Part shown: piece by piece, positions 10,810-22,800 of the stretch
Numbering within the stretch: the first letter of the stretch is position 1
How the letters are laid out: each line of letters begins with the position of its first letter
DNA from: Diphasiastrum complanatum
Taxonomy: Eukaryota; Streptophyta; Lycopodiopsida; Lycopodiales; Lycopodiaceae
Assembly: GCA_029204225.1 (NCBI GenBank)
Contig: CM055099.1
Location: forward strand, 64,353,614-64,417,613
Reading direction: 5' to 3'
DNA: 64,000 bases
Position numbers and translations under genes: made by a program
Notes under the pieces: model-generated
Told to the model about the DNA's origin: nothing
Database searches by the model: none
Seen by the model: only the letters and a program-made list of their open reading frames with translations

Positions 10810-13800
10810 CTGATAAGATATCGACCGTCCAAAATCACATTATATTCTGTCAAAAGTTGATCGATGCATTTCATGAAGTTCACTGTATGCACACAAACAA
10901 AAAGGCTATCATTGACATATCAAAGAGGTGAACAAACTCAGAATAATAACATAGTCGTACTAAAAGTTCGTTCAGCATACTTGCAGCCTCTGATCCAAAA
11001 CACGATCTGGACCACGTTCTGGAGATTTGAGTTAGGATTTTCTGGAATGCCAAAAAAGGATAAGGATGAACTTGTGAAAAACAGCTTAATGGCTTAGTTT
11101 ACAGATAATCTGTCAATAATTTACAAATCATGACATGGATAAATGAGCTAATTCTTTGCTGTGGAACTTGGACCCGACAGGTGATTGAGATTCACCCATA
11201 CACCATTTGTGAACAATCCTTGACTTGAACTCCCAAAACTATTGCATGAAGGCCTATAAGCTCATGCTATTAGGGACCAATTTACCATTGTAAATAAATC
11301 AAAAAAGTGTTCTAGTAGTAAAATATTAATAGAGAAACTCCAGGAGTTGACTAGTTTAGGAGCTGACTAGGCAAACTGATTATCTATAGTTAATGTTTTA
11401 GGCCAACTAAAGTATCAAAAAAGATTTCAAACCATCCTAAAAAATAAAAATAAAAATAAATAAACATTGTGATCTGGGTTGCGGATGGCTGACGATCCAA
11501 ACTCTTGTTCTATTACAGTGACACACTGGAAGCATGGTGCTATCATACATTGTCCTGGTATGCATGGTTTATTACATTGGTTTGGCATGACTCGTGACAT
11601 GTGTATCATTGCTAGTGTTAGCTTGGTCATTTGACTGGTATGGATTCGATTTGTGCTATGTAGCACCAAAGTCCTTTCCCTAGCATACGGTAGAAGGTTG
11701 CTCATGGTCCCTATTACTAAGTTCGAGCATTGTCCAAGTGGCTCCCTGATACTTCAGCTACAACCACTCGTCTATAATTCTTACATGAGATGCATTCGCT
11801 CATGTTTTTCACAATGGTGATTTACTCCTTTGGTTCAGATGGACTACTTGGAAAATCAATGAATTTCCCATACCATTGCTACCAAACATTACTTGGCATG
11901 CCTAGTTATTATGACTAGCTTGGGCTGATGTGTACCTTCCTTTCATGCAGTGGCAACATGGTAATGCCTCTTCTATAATACATTATTTGGCATCCTATGG
12001 CTCCTTATGTATTGAGGGGTTTATGATAGGTCAGCATGTTGCAGCTTTTTTCAGGTATTCATGGTCCCTTCGGATAACTTAAGATCTGCCCAGTTGGTGG
12101 TTCTTCCTTTCACATATCCTTCCAATGACACTCCTGGTCTATTAGGCTGGCTTTGACTATCCTTATAGTACTTATGATTGTGCTTCATTCAGACTTTCCC
12201 AGTTGACATGGTACGTTGCCAATTGGTTCCTATATGCAACAGATTACTTATGCACCGCAACAATGTTCCTTTTTCTATGTCATTAGGGTGGGTTCCTAGT
12301 GCACCTACTCATATCTTTATATGGTTTTGGGCCATACTTTTGTTTGTAATAGCTTTGGTGGTGAATTGTAGCATGATGCCTTTCATTTGGCATTTGTGGG
12401 CCATCCGTGTACATTGACAGAACTTCATGTCTAACTTTCTTGATCAGCTTTGTAGTTCGGCATGGTTCCTTTATGCCGCATATGCACCTTTTGTGGCTTG
12501 GATTCAACATCAACTACATTCAACGATATCTTCTCTAGCCATGTCAATTCCAAGTTCTCCAAACATGCTGATAGGGTCTAATTTTGATCGACTGACCAAG
12601 CATACAACAAGTTTATATATATTGTTCGTTATTGTTCCTTGGATGAGCATACTTGGATTGACTTTTTTTCCCTCAACGGATTGATTTTTGAGGCACCAGC
12701 ACAATGCCATTTTGTCATAGGCTTAAGCAATATTGACCTTCTTCCAAAAACTTTGAAAACCGTGTCTCTTATTGAGTCTTTGAGTTTCTTCAAAGGAGCA
12801 GACAATGGACAATGGTCCTTAGTAGGAGGGCCTGCAAGGCAGCTTGTTATTGATTAAGGATTGATAGTCAATTAAAAAAAATCTGCTCTTTCTTCCAATT
12901 TATGCATGATACTCCAAGCAAATATTCATATTCCTGAAGGCCTCTAAAAGCAACAGAACTTCCCTAAAAAATCCTCTATAGAGGTGTACTATCCATAGGT
13001 AATGGACAGCATACGATGATGACAATGTGTAGATCTAGGGTTGTTCTATACTCTCTCACAGCATACGATGGTGACAATGTGTAGATCTAGGGTTGTTCTA
13101 TACTCTCTACAAATCCACTTACGATTGTGCATATTGGTTGTGAATTAGTAGTTTTGACTAAACGTGTCCACTAAGCAAATGGTTTCCCCCTCCAAGGTCC
13201 TGGGTGGTCAGGTTGAAAGGGTCTTGGTGGTATGGATGCATTCGAAGCTCAACCTACACAAATTTATATTAGCTCTACAACCATCCTAAATCTTTATATG
13301 CAGTGAACCCATTTTAGCCCATATGAACAAATGGCGTTTCGACACCTGGCCAAATGCACTTGCTGTACACTCAATGTGAAAACACCCTAAGCTATGCATT
13401 CTAAGATGAAGTAAAACTTGAGTGACAAATTCAGAAAAGTTAGGACAAATTTGCTCACAATAGGGCTGCTGCAAACCAATGTGATGACCCAACATGTACC
13501 ATGACTTGAGTTATTACTTCTATAAGGAGAATGGTAGTACGCCAAAAAGCCTTTAACCAACATGAGTACTCAACATGAGTCTCAAGACTGAAAGCTGCAC
13601 AAGCACATTCTATCATACCTTGAAGGAAGCATTATGTTGATGATAGAGAAGCTGTCCACAGGTTTTGTGTAGTCCGCTGCCATGTCACAGAAGTCCCTGC
13701 CTTCCACATCAACCTTGTATCTTAAAAAGGCCATGAACTCCTCCTCCAAGATACTTACTTCGTCTTCAGACAATACCCCCTGCAACATTTTACAAGATTT

Positions 13801-16800
13801 TAGAGAGTAACTACATCTATCTTTTATCTTTGACAAGGTGATGCAAATTCAAGTAAAATGCCTTCACTTATCACAGCAGGTTCTGTGACTTGACTTAAGA
13901 ACCTACCATGTGTTGGAATATCGATCCACACTCTAGAGAGAACTATCAAACAGGGCGGATAGCTCAGTGGTAGAGCATCCCATCCGGTATGAGGGAGGTC
14001 CTTGGTTTGAATCCTAGGACGCTGGAGCTTTGGCCGTCGTACTGGAATGTCTATCTCATTGTCAAAAGTGCCATCTCTATCTCTCTTCTGGAAAAACCTC
14101 GTATTGTGTGACTGGATATGATCCGCCTCAGAAGCATCCAATAAAAGAGAAGATCTAATGTAAGCTTTGTAAATCTGCTAGCGAATAAACGCGTGTGTCT
14201 CATTCGGGAGATCAGATATAGATAAACCCCACCTACTCAAAAGGTCAGAACCACACTGAAACCATGAGGACTTAGCCTGTTGACTACCCAGAGTGCGGGA
14301 GGATGTGAAAGCCGCAGCCACGTATCTAGATGAATCAAGCTCCAAGACTCTATGAATGAATGTAATAATCCAAAATATAGCCTCGACAATTAGTGGAGGG
14401 GAGGCAAACTCCGCACAAATGATATCATGGGGAACTGATTGCTTCACACGGATCATCCGGCTAATGTAGGAAAGCAAGAGTCAAGCACCAAGATCTAGTT
14501 ATCAATCAATCTCCACAGAAAACAAGAGGGAAGAGGCTGGGCGCCCAACTCTAAGAGAGAGAGAGAGAAAACAGCAACAAGAGCAATGGAGAGAAATGCT
14601 TAGCCAAACTGTAAAAATGGAATACACAATGCGCATCTAAGTACTCTACCTGGATGTGACCAAATGCCACCAAACCCTAAGGTTCCCATGAGGAAGATCA
14701 ACAAGAACCCACATCTGGTTCTTCATAAGTGAGTCATACTCATCTTGCATCGCATCCTCCCAACATTTTACTCCCTTGGCCTGCTCATTGAAAACAGGTT
14801 CTTCTGCAACATCTCCATGAGATGTACGAGCAAAATCTGAAAAATCAGCATAGTCCACTGAATTTGTAGAGGCGCATGTCTTTCCATCATAAGATGAACT
14901 TACTTTGTTGTCCCGCAAAGTCGACAACAGCCACCGTGGGACTGTTTTGGGTTGTCCAACAGCCATGTCTCTTCTTACAATTTGATGTCCAAGATCCTCC
15001 GACACCACACTTGGCTGTCCAAGATCTTCCAAAACTGGTCCTTGCTGTCCAATAGTTCCTGCAAGCTGATTATGAGCAACAATGGGCGATTCTTGATGAA
15101 CATTAGGCTCTAAACTTGATGAGGTGTTGGGCAGGTCGAAACTGGTTGATTGCTAAGATGGTACCAAATCTGGAAAAACCTCAACATTCAAATGCATTTA
15201 ACTCCTTTATCCTCAAGCTTTGTACGAAGTTTATCCGGAACAAAAGCATAAGCCGTACAACCAAAAATGCGAAAGTGAGAGATTGTAAGCTTCTTTCCAT
15301 ACCAAACTTCATAAGGAGTTAGTACTTTCAATGCTTTAGTAGGACAACGATTGCTTATGTATGCTGCCGTTATAACCGCTTCAGCCCAAAACTTGTGAGG
15401 CAGCCCCTTTGCTTTGAGCTTTGAGGCCATCTCCATAAGTGTGCGATTCTTTCGCTCGGCAACACCATTTTGTTGAGGCATATAGGGAGTTGTCATCTGA
15501 TGTAGAATTCCTTTTTCTCGAAGAAATGCACCAAACGTATTCTTAATGTATTCCCCTCCTCGATCGGTGCGTAGGGTCTTCAAAGAATGCCCAAACTGAT
15601 TTTCCACCATTGCTAGAAAATCTTTGAAACGTTGAAAAACTTCCGATTTAGCCTTCATAAGATAAATCCATGTAAAACGGGAAAAGTCATCAATAAAAGT
15701 CACAAAATAGATGCACTTTCCAATGGATTCGGTCCTCATTGGACCACAAACATCACTATGAACCAAATCAAATTTATCAAGAACCCTTATAGTTCCATCA
15801 ATTGGAAAAGGTTTCCTTTGAAACTTTCCAAGTATGCACCCCTCGCATACATGCCCTTCCGGCTGATGTCTTCTACCATATTAAATGTCTTCAGCTTCTT
15901 CAAACTTGCAAAGTTGAGATGCCCAAACCTTGCGTGCCACAATTCAGCCAACTCCAATGATTGTGATGTAGAAGCAACAAGACATGTAGAGGGAATTCGT
16001 CGCTCATAGGTATCCATAATTAATAAGCCAGCATGCTTTGTTCCCGAAACAATAATCAAGAGTGATTTTTTAGGATCCTTGACAAAACATTTATCTTCTT
16101 TAAACTCAACAACTAGTCCTTGCTTCTGTTAGAAATTAATGTTTATTTGACACCCCTTAATCATAGTTTGGCCATGCCTGCGTGCTATTTTTAGGGGCCA
16201 TTACTATTTATAGTAAATCATATTTTAGGGTCATTACTATTTATAGGAAATTCGTTTTTTAGTCATGCATATAGATGGGTACACTACTACTAGAATAGGA
16301 TTTGCTTTTATCACTTAGAAACTCATCTTGGGTGTTTACCCAATATAGGTAGTAATTATAGCAATTAGCTTTTTGTCTTTTGCTATTTACTTTAGGCTCA
16401 TTAGCTTTTATCAATCATTAGAGAAACTATTTAAGAAGGCTGGCGCCCCATCACAATTATTCCATTCAATTCAATGAGCTAGAGCAATTGCTCAATTCTC
16501 CTATGATCTGAATTCTCTCTATGCTTGGTTTTGTGTGAGTGCTAGTAGGACTAGTAACTCCATCTAGAATTTGTATCACATATTCTGACATGGTATCAGA
16601 GCAGGTTCTTTTGTGAGAGAGAGAGTTTGTATTTGCAGGTGTGCAATCAGATTGGAGGAGCTGAAGCTGCATGTGGAGTCAACGTTGTTAGGAAAACAAC
16701 GGGAATCTTCTAGGAGAAGATTGACGGAAAGTTACTGGTTGTCGACAGATTTGAATCAGAATCTTTCTGGTTGTTTGCTAGTTTTCTGGTGCAGGTCACA

Positions 16801-19800
16801 TCTGGAGCAGGTACATCTGAGGAAGGTAGTATCTGAACAGGTGACTTCTGAGACAGGCAGATCTGAACAGGTGTTTTCCAGGTGCATGCACATCTAAACA
16901 GGCACGTCTGAGGGCAGCAATACCTGGTGCAAGCACTTCCGAGGGCGGCAGTAGCTGGGGAAGGCACTTCTGAGGGCAGCAGGACCTGGGGCAGGCCCGG
17001 ACAGGTGAGGTAGGTGGACCTGGTGCAAGCCCGGACAGCAGCAACTAAGGAAGGCAGTACCTGGTGCAGGTGGTAACTGAGCAGGTGCAGGTTCAGACAG
17101 GTAATACCTGGGACAGGTGATATCCAGGACAGGTCTGAATCAGGGCAGGTGATATCAAGGGAAGGCTGTTTCTGGACAGATCTGATTGTTAAACTAAATT
17201 CAAGATGCTGAGATTTGTTACGGATCAGTATAATGGCGGGATTGAACGATGCTGTGTTGCTGGAATCTAGCAAGCTAGATGGAACGAACTACAACATATG
17301 GAAGTTCAAGATGCAAAATATTCTCCAAGACAGAGAATATTGGGAGATCGTCACAGGTGTTCGGACAGCAGCAACTAAGGAAGGCAGTACCTGGTGCAGG
17401 TGGTAACTGAGCAGGTGCAGGTTCAAACAGGCAATACCTAGGACAGGCGATATCCAGGACAGGTCTGAATCAGGGCAGGTGATATCGAGGGAAGGCTGTT
17501 TCTGGACAGATCTGATTGTTAAACTAAATTCAGGTTGCTGAGATTTGTTACGGATCAGTATAATGGCAGGATTGAACGATGCTGTGTTGCCGGAATCTAG
17601 CAAGCTAGATGGAACGAACTACAGCATATGGAAGTTCAAGATGCAAAATATTCTCCAAGACAGAGAATATTGGGAGATCGTCACAGGTGTTGAGATACCT
17701 CCTACCACTAATAGGGAGTTGCGGGAGTATTTGAAATGTAGAAGAAAAGCTCATCATATCATCAACTTATCAATTAAAGATATGATTATACCTCATATCA
17801 GAGATGTTGTTGGACCCAAGGAGGCTTGGGATATACTGAAGAACTTGTATGAGACGGTAAATCAGTCACGGATCTTGTTCTTGACAAATAAGCTTCACAC
17901 GTTGAAGATGGGTACAAGTGATTAAAGTGAAAGATCTGAGAGGGCAACTTATTGCAGTTGGAGAAAGTGTTCAAGATTCAATATTGGTATCCATTGTACT
18001 TAATAGTCTACCTTTGGCCTATCAGAACTTTGTAATGATGCTATCGTTAAGAGAAACGAGGCCTTCTTTTGATGAGCTAAATGCCATCTGACTACAGGAA
18101 GAAATGAGACGACAAAATATTGTCAACAGGGACGATTTCAAGGAACATGCATTCTTGGCAAAGAAGCAAGAGCAAAGTTCCAAGAAGGGTGGCAAAGGGA
18201 AGAAGAAGAAGAAAAAGCAGCAAGATATGGAGGAGAATCAATCAAATTGGTCAAAAGATGGAAAGAAAGTGGTTCGAAAAGGAAACTGCTTCATTTGAGG
18301 AAAATCAGGACATTATGCAAAGGAGTGCTGGCACAACAAATTCAAGAAAAAGCAAGACGAGAATTTTGTTGAAGAAGAAGAAACATCTAATGCAAAATTG
18401 AGTGTTTTGGATCTTGAAGACTATGAGTTGTTTTCGGCATCGACATCTTCTGGTGGTAGCTTCTCGAAGAAAGAAGACTATTGGTTTATTGATTCAGGAG
18501 CTTCTAAGCACATGACATCTAGGCGAGACTGGCTATCTAATTTTCAAAAATTAGATGATGGGTCAAATGTGAAGTTGGGAGACAACTACACATATGATAT
18601 AAAGGAAGTTGGAAAAGTACAAGTACAACTACCTTCAGGGAAAATTGGAAACATAAAGGATGTGCTTTATGTACCAGGAATCAAGAAAAACTTGCTCTCA
18701 GTATCAGCTATTGCAAAGCAACACATGGTGGTGCAGTTTGATGAACAGAGGTGTCTCATCAAGAAGAAAAATAATGAAGTAAAGCTGAGGGCATACTTGC
18801 AGGGCGGTTGTATAAACTTCAAGCTCATGGTGGATCATCATGCAAGTGTTGCGGATACTGAATCATTGAGTAAGTTATGGCACGAGAGGTATGAACATCT
18901 GAATTACAAAAGTCTACAAGTCTTGAGGAAATTTAACATGGTTACAGGTTTACCTCAAGTAGTTTCTGATTACAAGGTTTGTGAAGGTTGTGTCTTAGGC
19001 AAGCATCTTATGAAGAAATTTTTGCCTAGTACATTCAGGGCGAAAAATGTCCCAGAACTTGTTCATACAGATTTGTGTGGTCCTATGAAGACTCAATCTT
19101 ATGGGGGAGCAAGCTACTTTATGGTGTTTGTGGATGACTATTCTAGGAAGACATGGATCTATCTTCTGAAGAATAAGGGTGAAGCTTTCAAATATTTCAC
19201 ATGGTTTAAGACAGGTGGAGAAAGAAACAGATAGACAAATTAAGATACTTCGCTCAGACAAAGGGGGAGAGTATCTTTCTACGGAATTTCAGGTGTTTTG
19301 CAAGGATCATGGTATAAAGAGACAATTTGCAAATACGGACACGCCTCAACAAAATGGAGTTGTGGAAAGAAAGAACCGGTCCATAGTGGAAACTGCGAGA
19401 AGTATGCTCAAGAGTAAAAATCTTCCAAATATGTTTTGGGGTGAAGCAGTTAAGACGGCAGTTTATTTTTTGAATCGAAGTCCCACAAAGGTTGTAGAGA
19501 ATCGAACTCCAGAGGAAGCTTACACGGGTCGGAAGCCAGATGTAAGTCATTTGAGAGTGTTTGGAAGTATTGCTTATTCTCACATACCTAAGGATTCAAG
19601 GAGCAAATTGGATTCTAAGGCGACCAAGTGTTTATTTCTTGGTTATGATAATCAAGAGAAGGGATACAGGTTATATGACTTGGAGGGTAAGAAAATAATC
19701 ATAAGTAGGGATGTAATCTTTGATGAGGAGGCAACTCATAAAGATATAGAAATATATTTTGATAAGGATCAAGATGGTGGAATCCCTATTACAGGAACCT

Positions 19801-22800
19801 GAATCAACACACGTATCGCCTACGCCAATTCAAGAACCTAATGTCTTTGGTTGAGATAGGAAAGAGGAAGGAGAGGTCAAGTATATGGGATACTTATTCA
19901 CCTCCTACTTCACCAAGCAGGAAGCATCCTACATCAAAAGCTAGAAGTTGCCTAGGTGGTACTATGAAACTATCAAGGATAGTGTTATTATGGAACAGGG
20001 AGAGTCCAGTACACATGGAACTAGGAGATCAACTAGACTTGAAAAGCAACATGAAGATCAAGATCAACAGGAGGTTCGACAAGAGGATCATCATGAAGAT
20101 GGGGATGCACATTTTGCATATATGGCCACAGTATTAGAGACCAAGGATCCATCTACTTTCAGAGAGGCTGAAAAAGAGGATATTTGGAGGAAAGCTATGG
20201 ATGAGGAGTAGACTCAATCATTAAGAACAAGACTTAGAGACTTGTTCAGCTACCTACACGTAAAAAGGCTATTGGATGCAAGTGGGTCTATAGGACTAAG
20301 TACAAATCAGATGGTTCTATAGATAAGCATAAGGCAAGATTGGTGGCAAAAGGTTATGCTCAACAGGAAGGGATTGACTATGAGGAAACTTTTGCACCGG
20401 TTGCTAAGTCTACTACTATGAGGACTGTTTTATCATTGGCAGCTCAGTTTGACTGGGATATTCAACAAATGGATGTAAAGAGTGCATTCCTGAATGGATT
20501 TCTAGAGGAAGAAGTCTACATGGAGCAGCCAGAGGGATACATAGTAGCACGACATGAAGATAAGGTTTGTAGGTTGGACAAGGCATTATATGGACTTAAG
20601 CATGCACCCAGGGCGTGGTACACGAGGATTGACACATACTTTGAGGAGCTTGGCTTTCAGAGAAGTAGTTCGGAGCATACACTTTATGTTTTGGTCAGGA
20701 ATAATCATATTGTTATTGTAGTGATGTATGTGGATGATCTTATTATTACAGGATCAGATCATAGTATGATTCAAGGAATCAAAAAAGATCTCTCATCAGG
20801 ATTTGATATGAAAGATCTTGGTTCACTACAATATTTTCTTGGGATTGAGGTATGGAGAGTAGCACAAGGACTATTCATTTCTCAATCTAAGTATGCTCAT
20901 GAAATTCTTGAAAAGTTCAATATGTCAGAGTGCAAGCCTATTTCTACACCATATGATAGTGGATGTAAGCTTACTAAAGCTGAAGAAGATCGGGATGTAG
21001 ATGAGACGTTATATAGAAAGCTTGTTGGAAGCTTAATCTATCTAACTACTACAAGACCAGATATTGCTTATGCTGTGAGTATGGTTAGTCAGTTTATGGC
21101 TAAGCCTAAGCAGATTCATTGGAAAGCCACTAAGTGAATACTCAGATATATCCAGGGCACTTTGAGATTTGGTATTCTCTATGGTAGACAGGATGTTTTG
21201 AAGTTACAGGGATATGTGGTTGCTGATGGGCTGGAGATGCGGAAGACCGAAGATCTACTACAGGTTATGTTTTTAGTCTTGGTTCTGGTGCTATCTCTTG
21301 GAGTTCAAAAAAGCAACATACTATTGCTTTATCATCTACAGAGGCAGAATATCGAGCTACTACGAGTGCAACATGTGAAGCAATGGGGTTGTGAAGGATT
21401 CTACATGATCTACATATGGTACAAGATTCACCTACGGTACTTCAATGTGACAATCAGAGTTGTATTAAATTGGCGAAAAATCCAATTTTTCACAGCAGGA
21501 CAAAGCATATTGAAGTACAACAACACTTCATCAGAGAGAAAATTCAAAGTAATAAAGTGGAGCTTATCTGTTGCCCTACGGAAGAGCAAGTTGCAGATAT
21601 CTTTACCAAAGGTCTTGGCAAAGAAAAATTTCAGAAGTTTAGAGAACTTCTAGGAGTAATAGATAACAAAGTAAACATTAAGGGGGAGTGTTAGAAATTA
21701 ATGTTTATTTGACACCCCTTAATGATAGTTTGGCCATGCTTTTAGGGGCCACTACTATTTATAGTAAGTCATATTTTAAGGTCATTACTATTTATAGTAA
21801 ATTCGTTTTTTAGTCATGCATATAGGTGGGTGCACTACTACTAGAATAGGATTTGCTTTTATCACTTAGAAACTCATCTTGGGTGTTTACCCAATATAGG
21901 TAGTAATTATAGCAATTAGCTTTTTGTCTTTTGCTATTTACTTTAGGCTCATTAGCTTTTATCAATCATTAGAGAAACTATTTAAGAAGGCTGGCGCCCC
22001 ACCACAATTATTCCATTCAATTCAATGAGCTAGAGCAATTGCTCAATTTTCCTATGATCTGAATTCTCTCTATGCTTGGTTTTGTGTGAGTGCTAGTAGG
22101 ACTAGTAACTCCATCTAGAATTTGTATCACATATTCTGACAGCTTCAACATAGTTGAAACCGAAAGAAGATTCTTCTTGATTCCCGGAACATAAAGCACA
22201 TTCTTAATGTACTTTTCTTCACCATTAGGCAAATTCTCTCCTCTTTCGCAAGCTTCTTCTTACAATCCTTGATGAAGTGCCCATACCTTTTGCAATAATG
22301 GCACTTGCCTTTCTTCTTTTGAGTGTTGACATTTAGACCACGGGCTTTCGCTCATCCTTGGAAGGAGGATTCCCCTTTCCTTTTGACTTGCCTTTGCCCT
22401 TGCCTTTCGTGAAGAAAGCTTGATCTTGTTGAGTGTCACCCGCAAAGTTTTGCCTCGTTTGCTCCTCTTGAAGAAGCAGCCCAACAAGTTCATCAAAGGA
22501 GAGTTGTTGTCCCCCAAGAGAGATACTCAAAGATGAAACAAATGGAAGATAAGATGAAGGTAATGAGTTGAGAGTAATGGAAACAAATTGAGCATCCTCA
22601 ATATTGAGCTTCTCATCAATATTGAGAAGCTCCTCACGAAGATCTTCGTCAAGTGATTGGTCACTTGATCCCCTTCTTGCATCTTCAACAAAGAAAGTTG
22701 ATTTCTAAGATACACCACTCTTGCTGGATTTGTGACTCTATATATAGTATAAAGTGTATCCCACGCACTTTTAGATGTCTTACAAGACCTAATATGAGGT

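Larger units (their letters stand above)
16127..22141 (+). mobile_element. Copia element B, structurally complete, 6.0 kb
   Basis: Left LTR 16127-16590 (464 bp) and right LTR 21689-22141 (453 bp) both begin TGTTAGAAATTAATG and end TTCTGACA. Target duplication GCTTC lies at 16122-16126 and 22142-22146. The primer site TGGTATCAGAGC (16591) and polypurine tract AAGGGGGAG (21680-21688) are intact. By eye the LTRs differ by about nine substitutions and one 11 bp gap, so the insertion is fairly recent. Coding is gag, zinc knuckle, protease, integrase, RT and RNase H in copia order, interrupted by several frameshifts and stops. It lies within copia A. Confidence 0.95.

Noticed and set aside
10810-10892. 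Upstream ATG-started extension of PhyH exon 3
   Set aside because: Exon phase fits only the acceptor at 10810; the extension is intron 2 sequence.
11450-12700. Organelle-derived insert
   Set aside because: Word bias (TGGCAT, CATGGT) was noted, but no organelle gene or RNA is recognisable in any frame.
13953-14030. Functional tRNA gene
   Set aside because: A and B boxes are present, but the acceptor stem does not pair and the anticodon arm is irregular.
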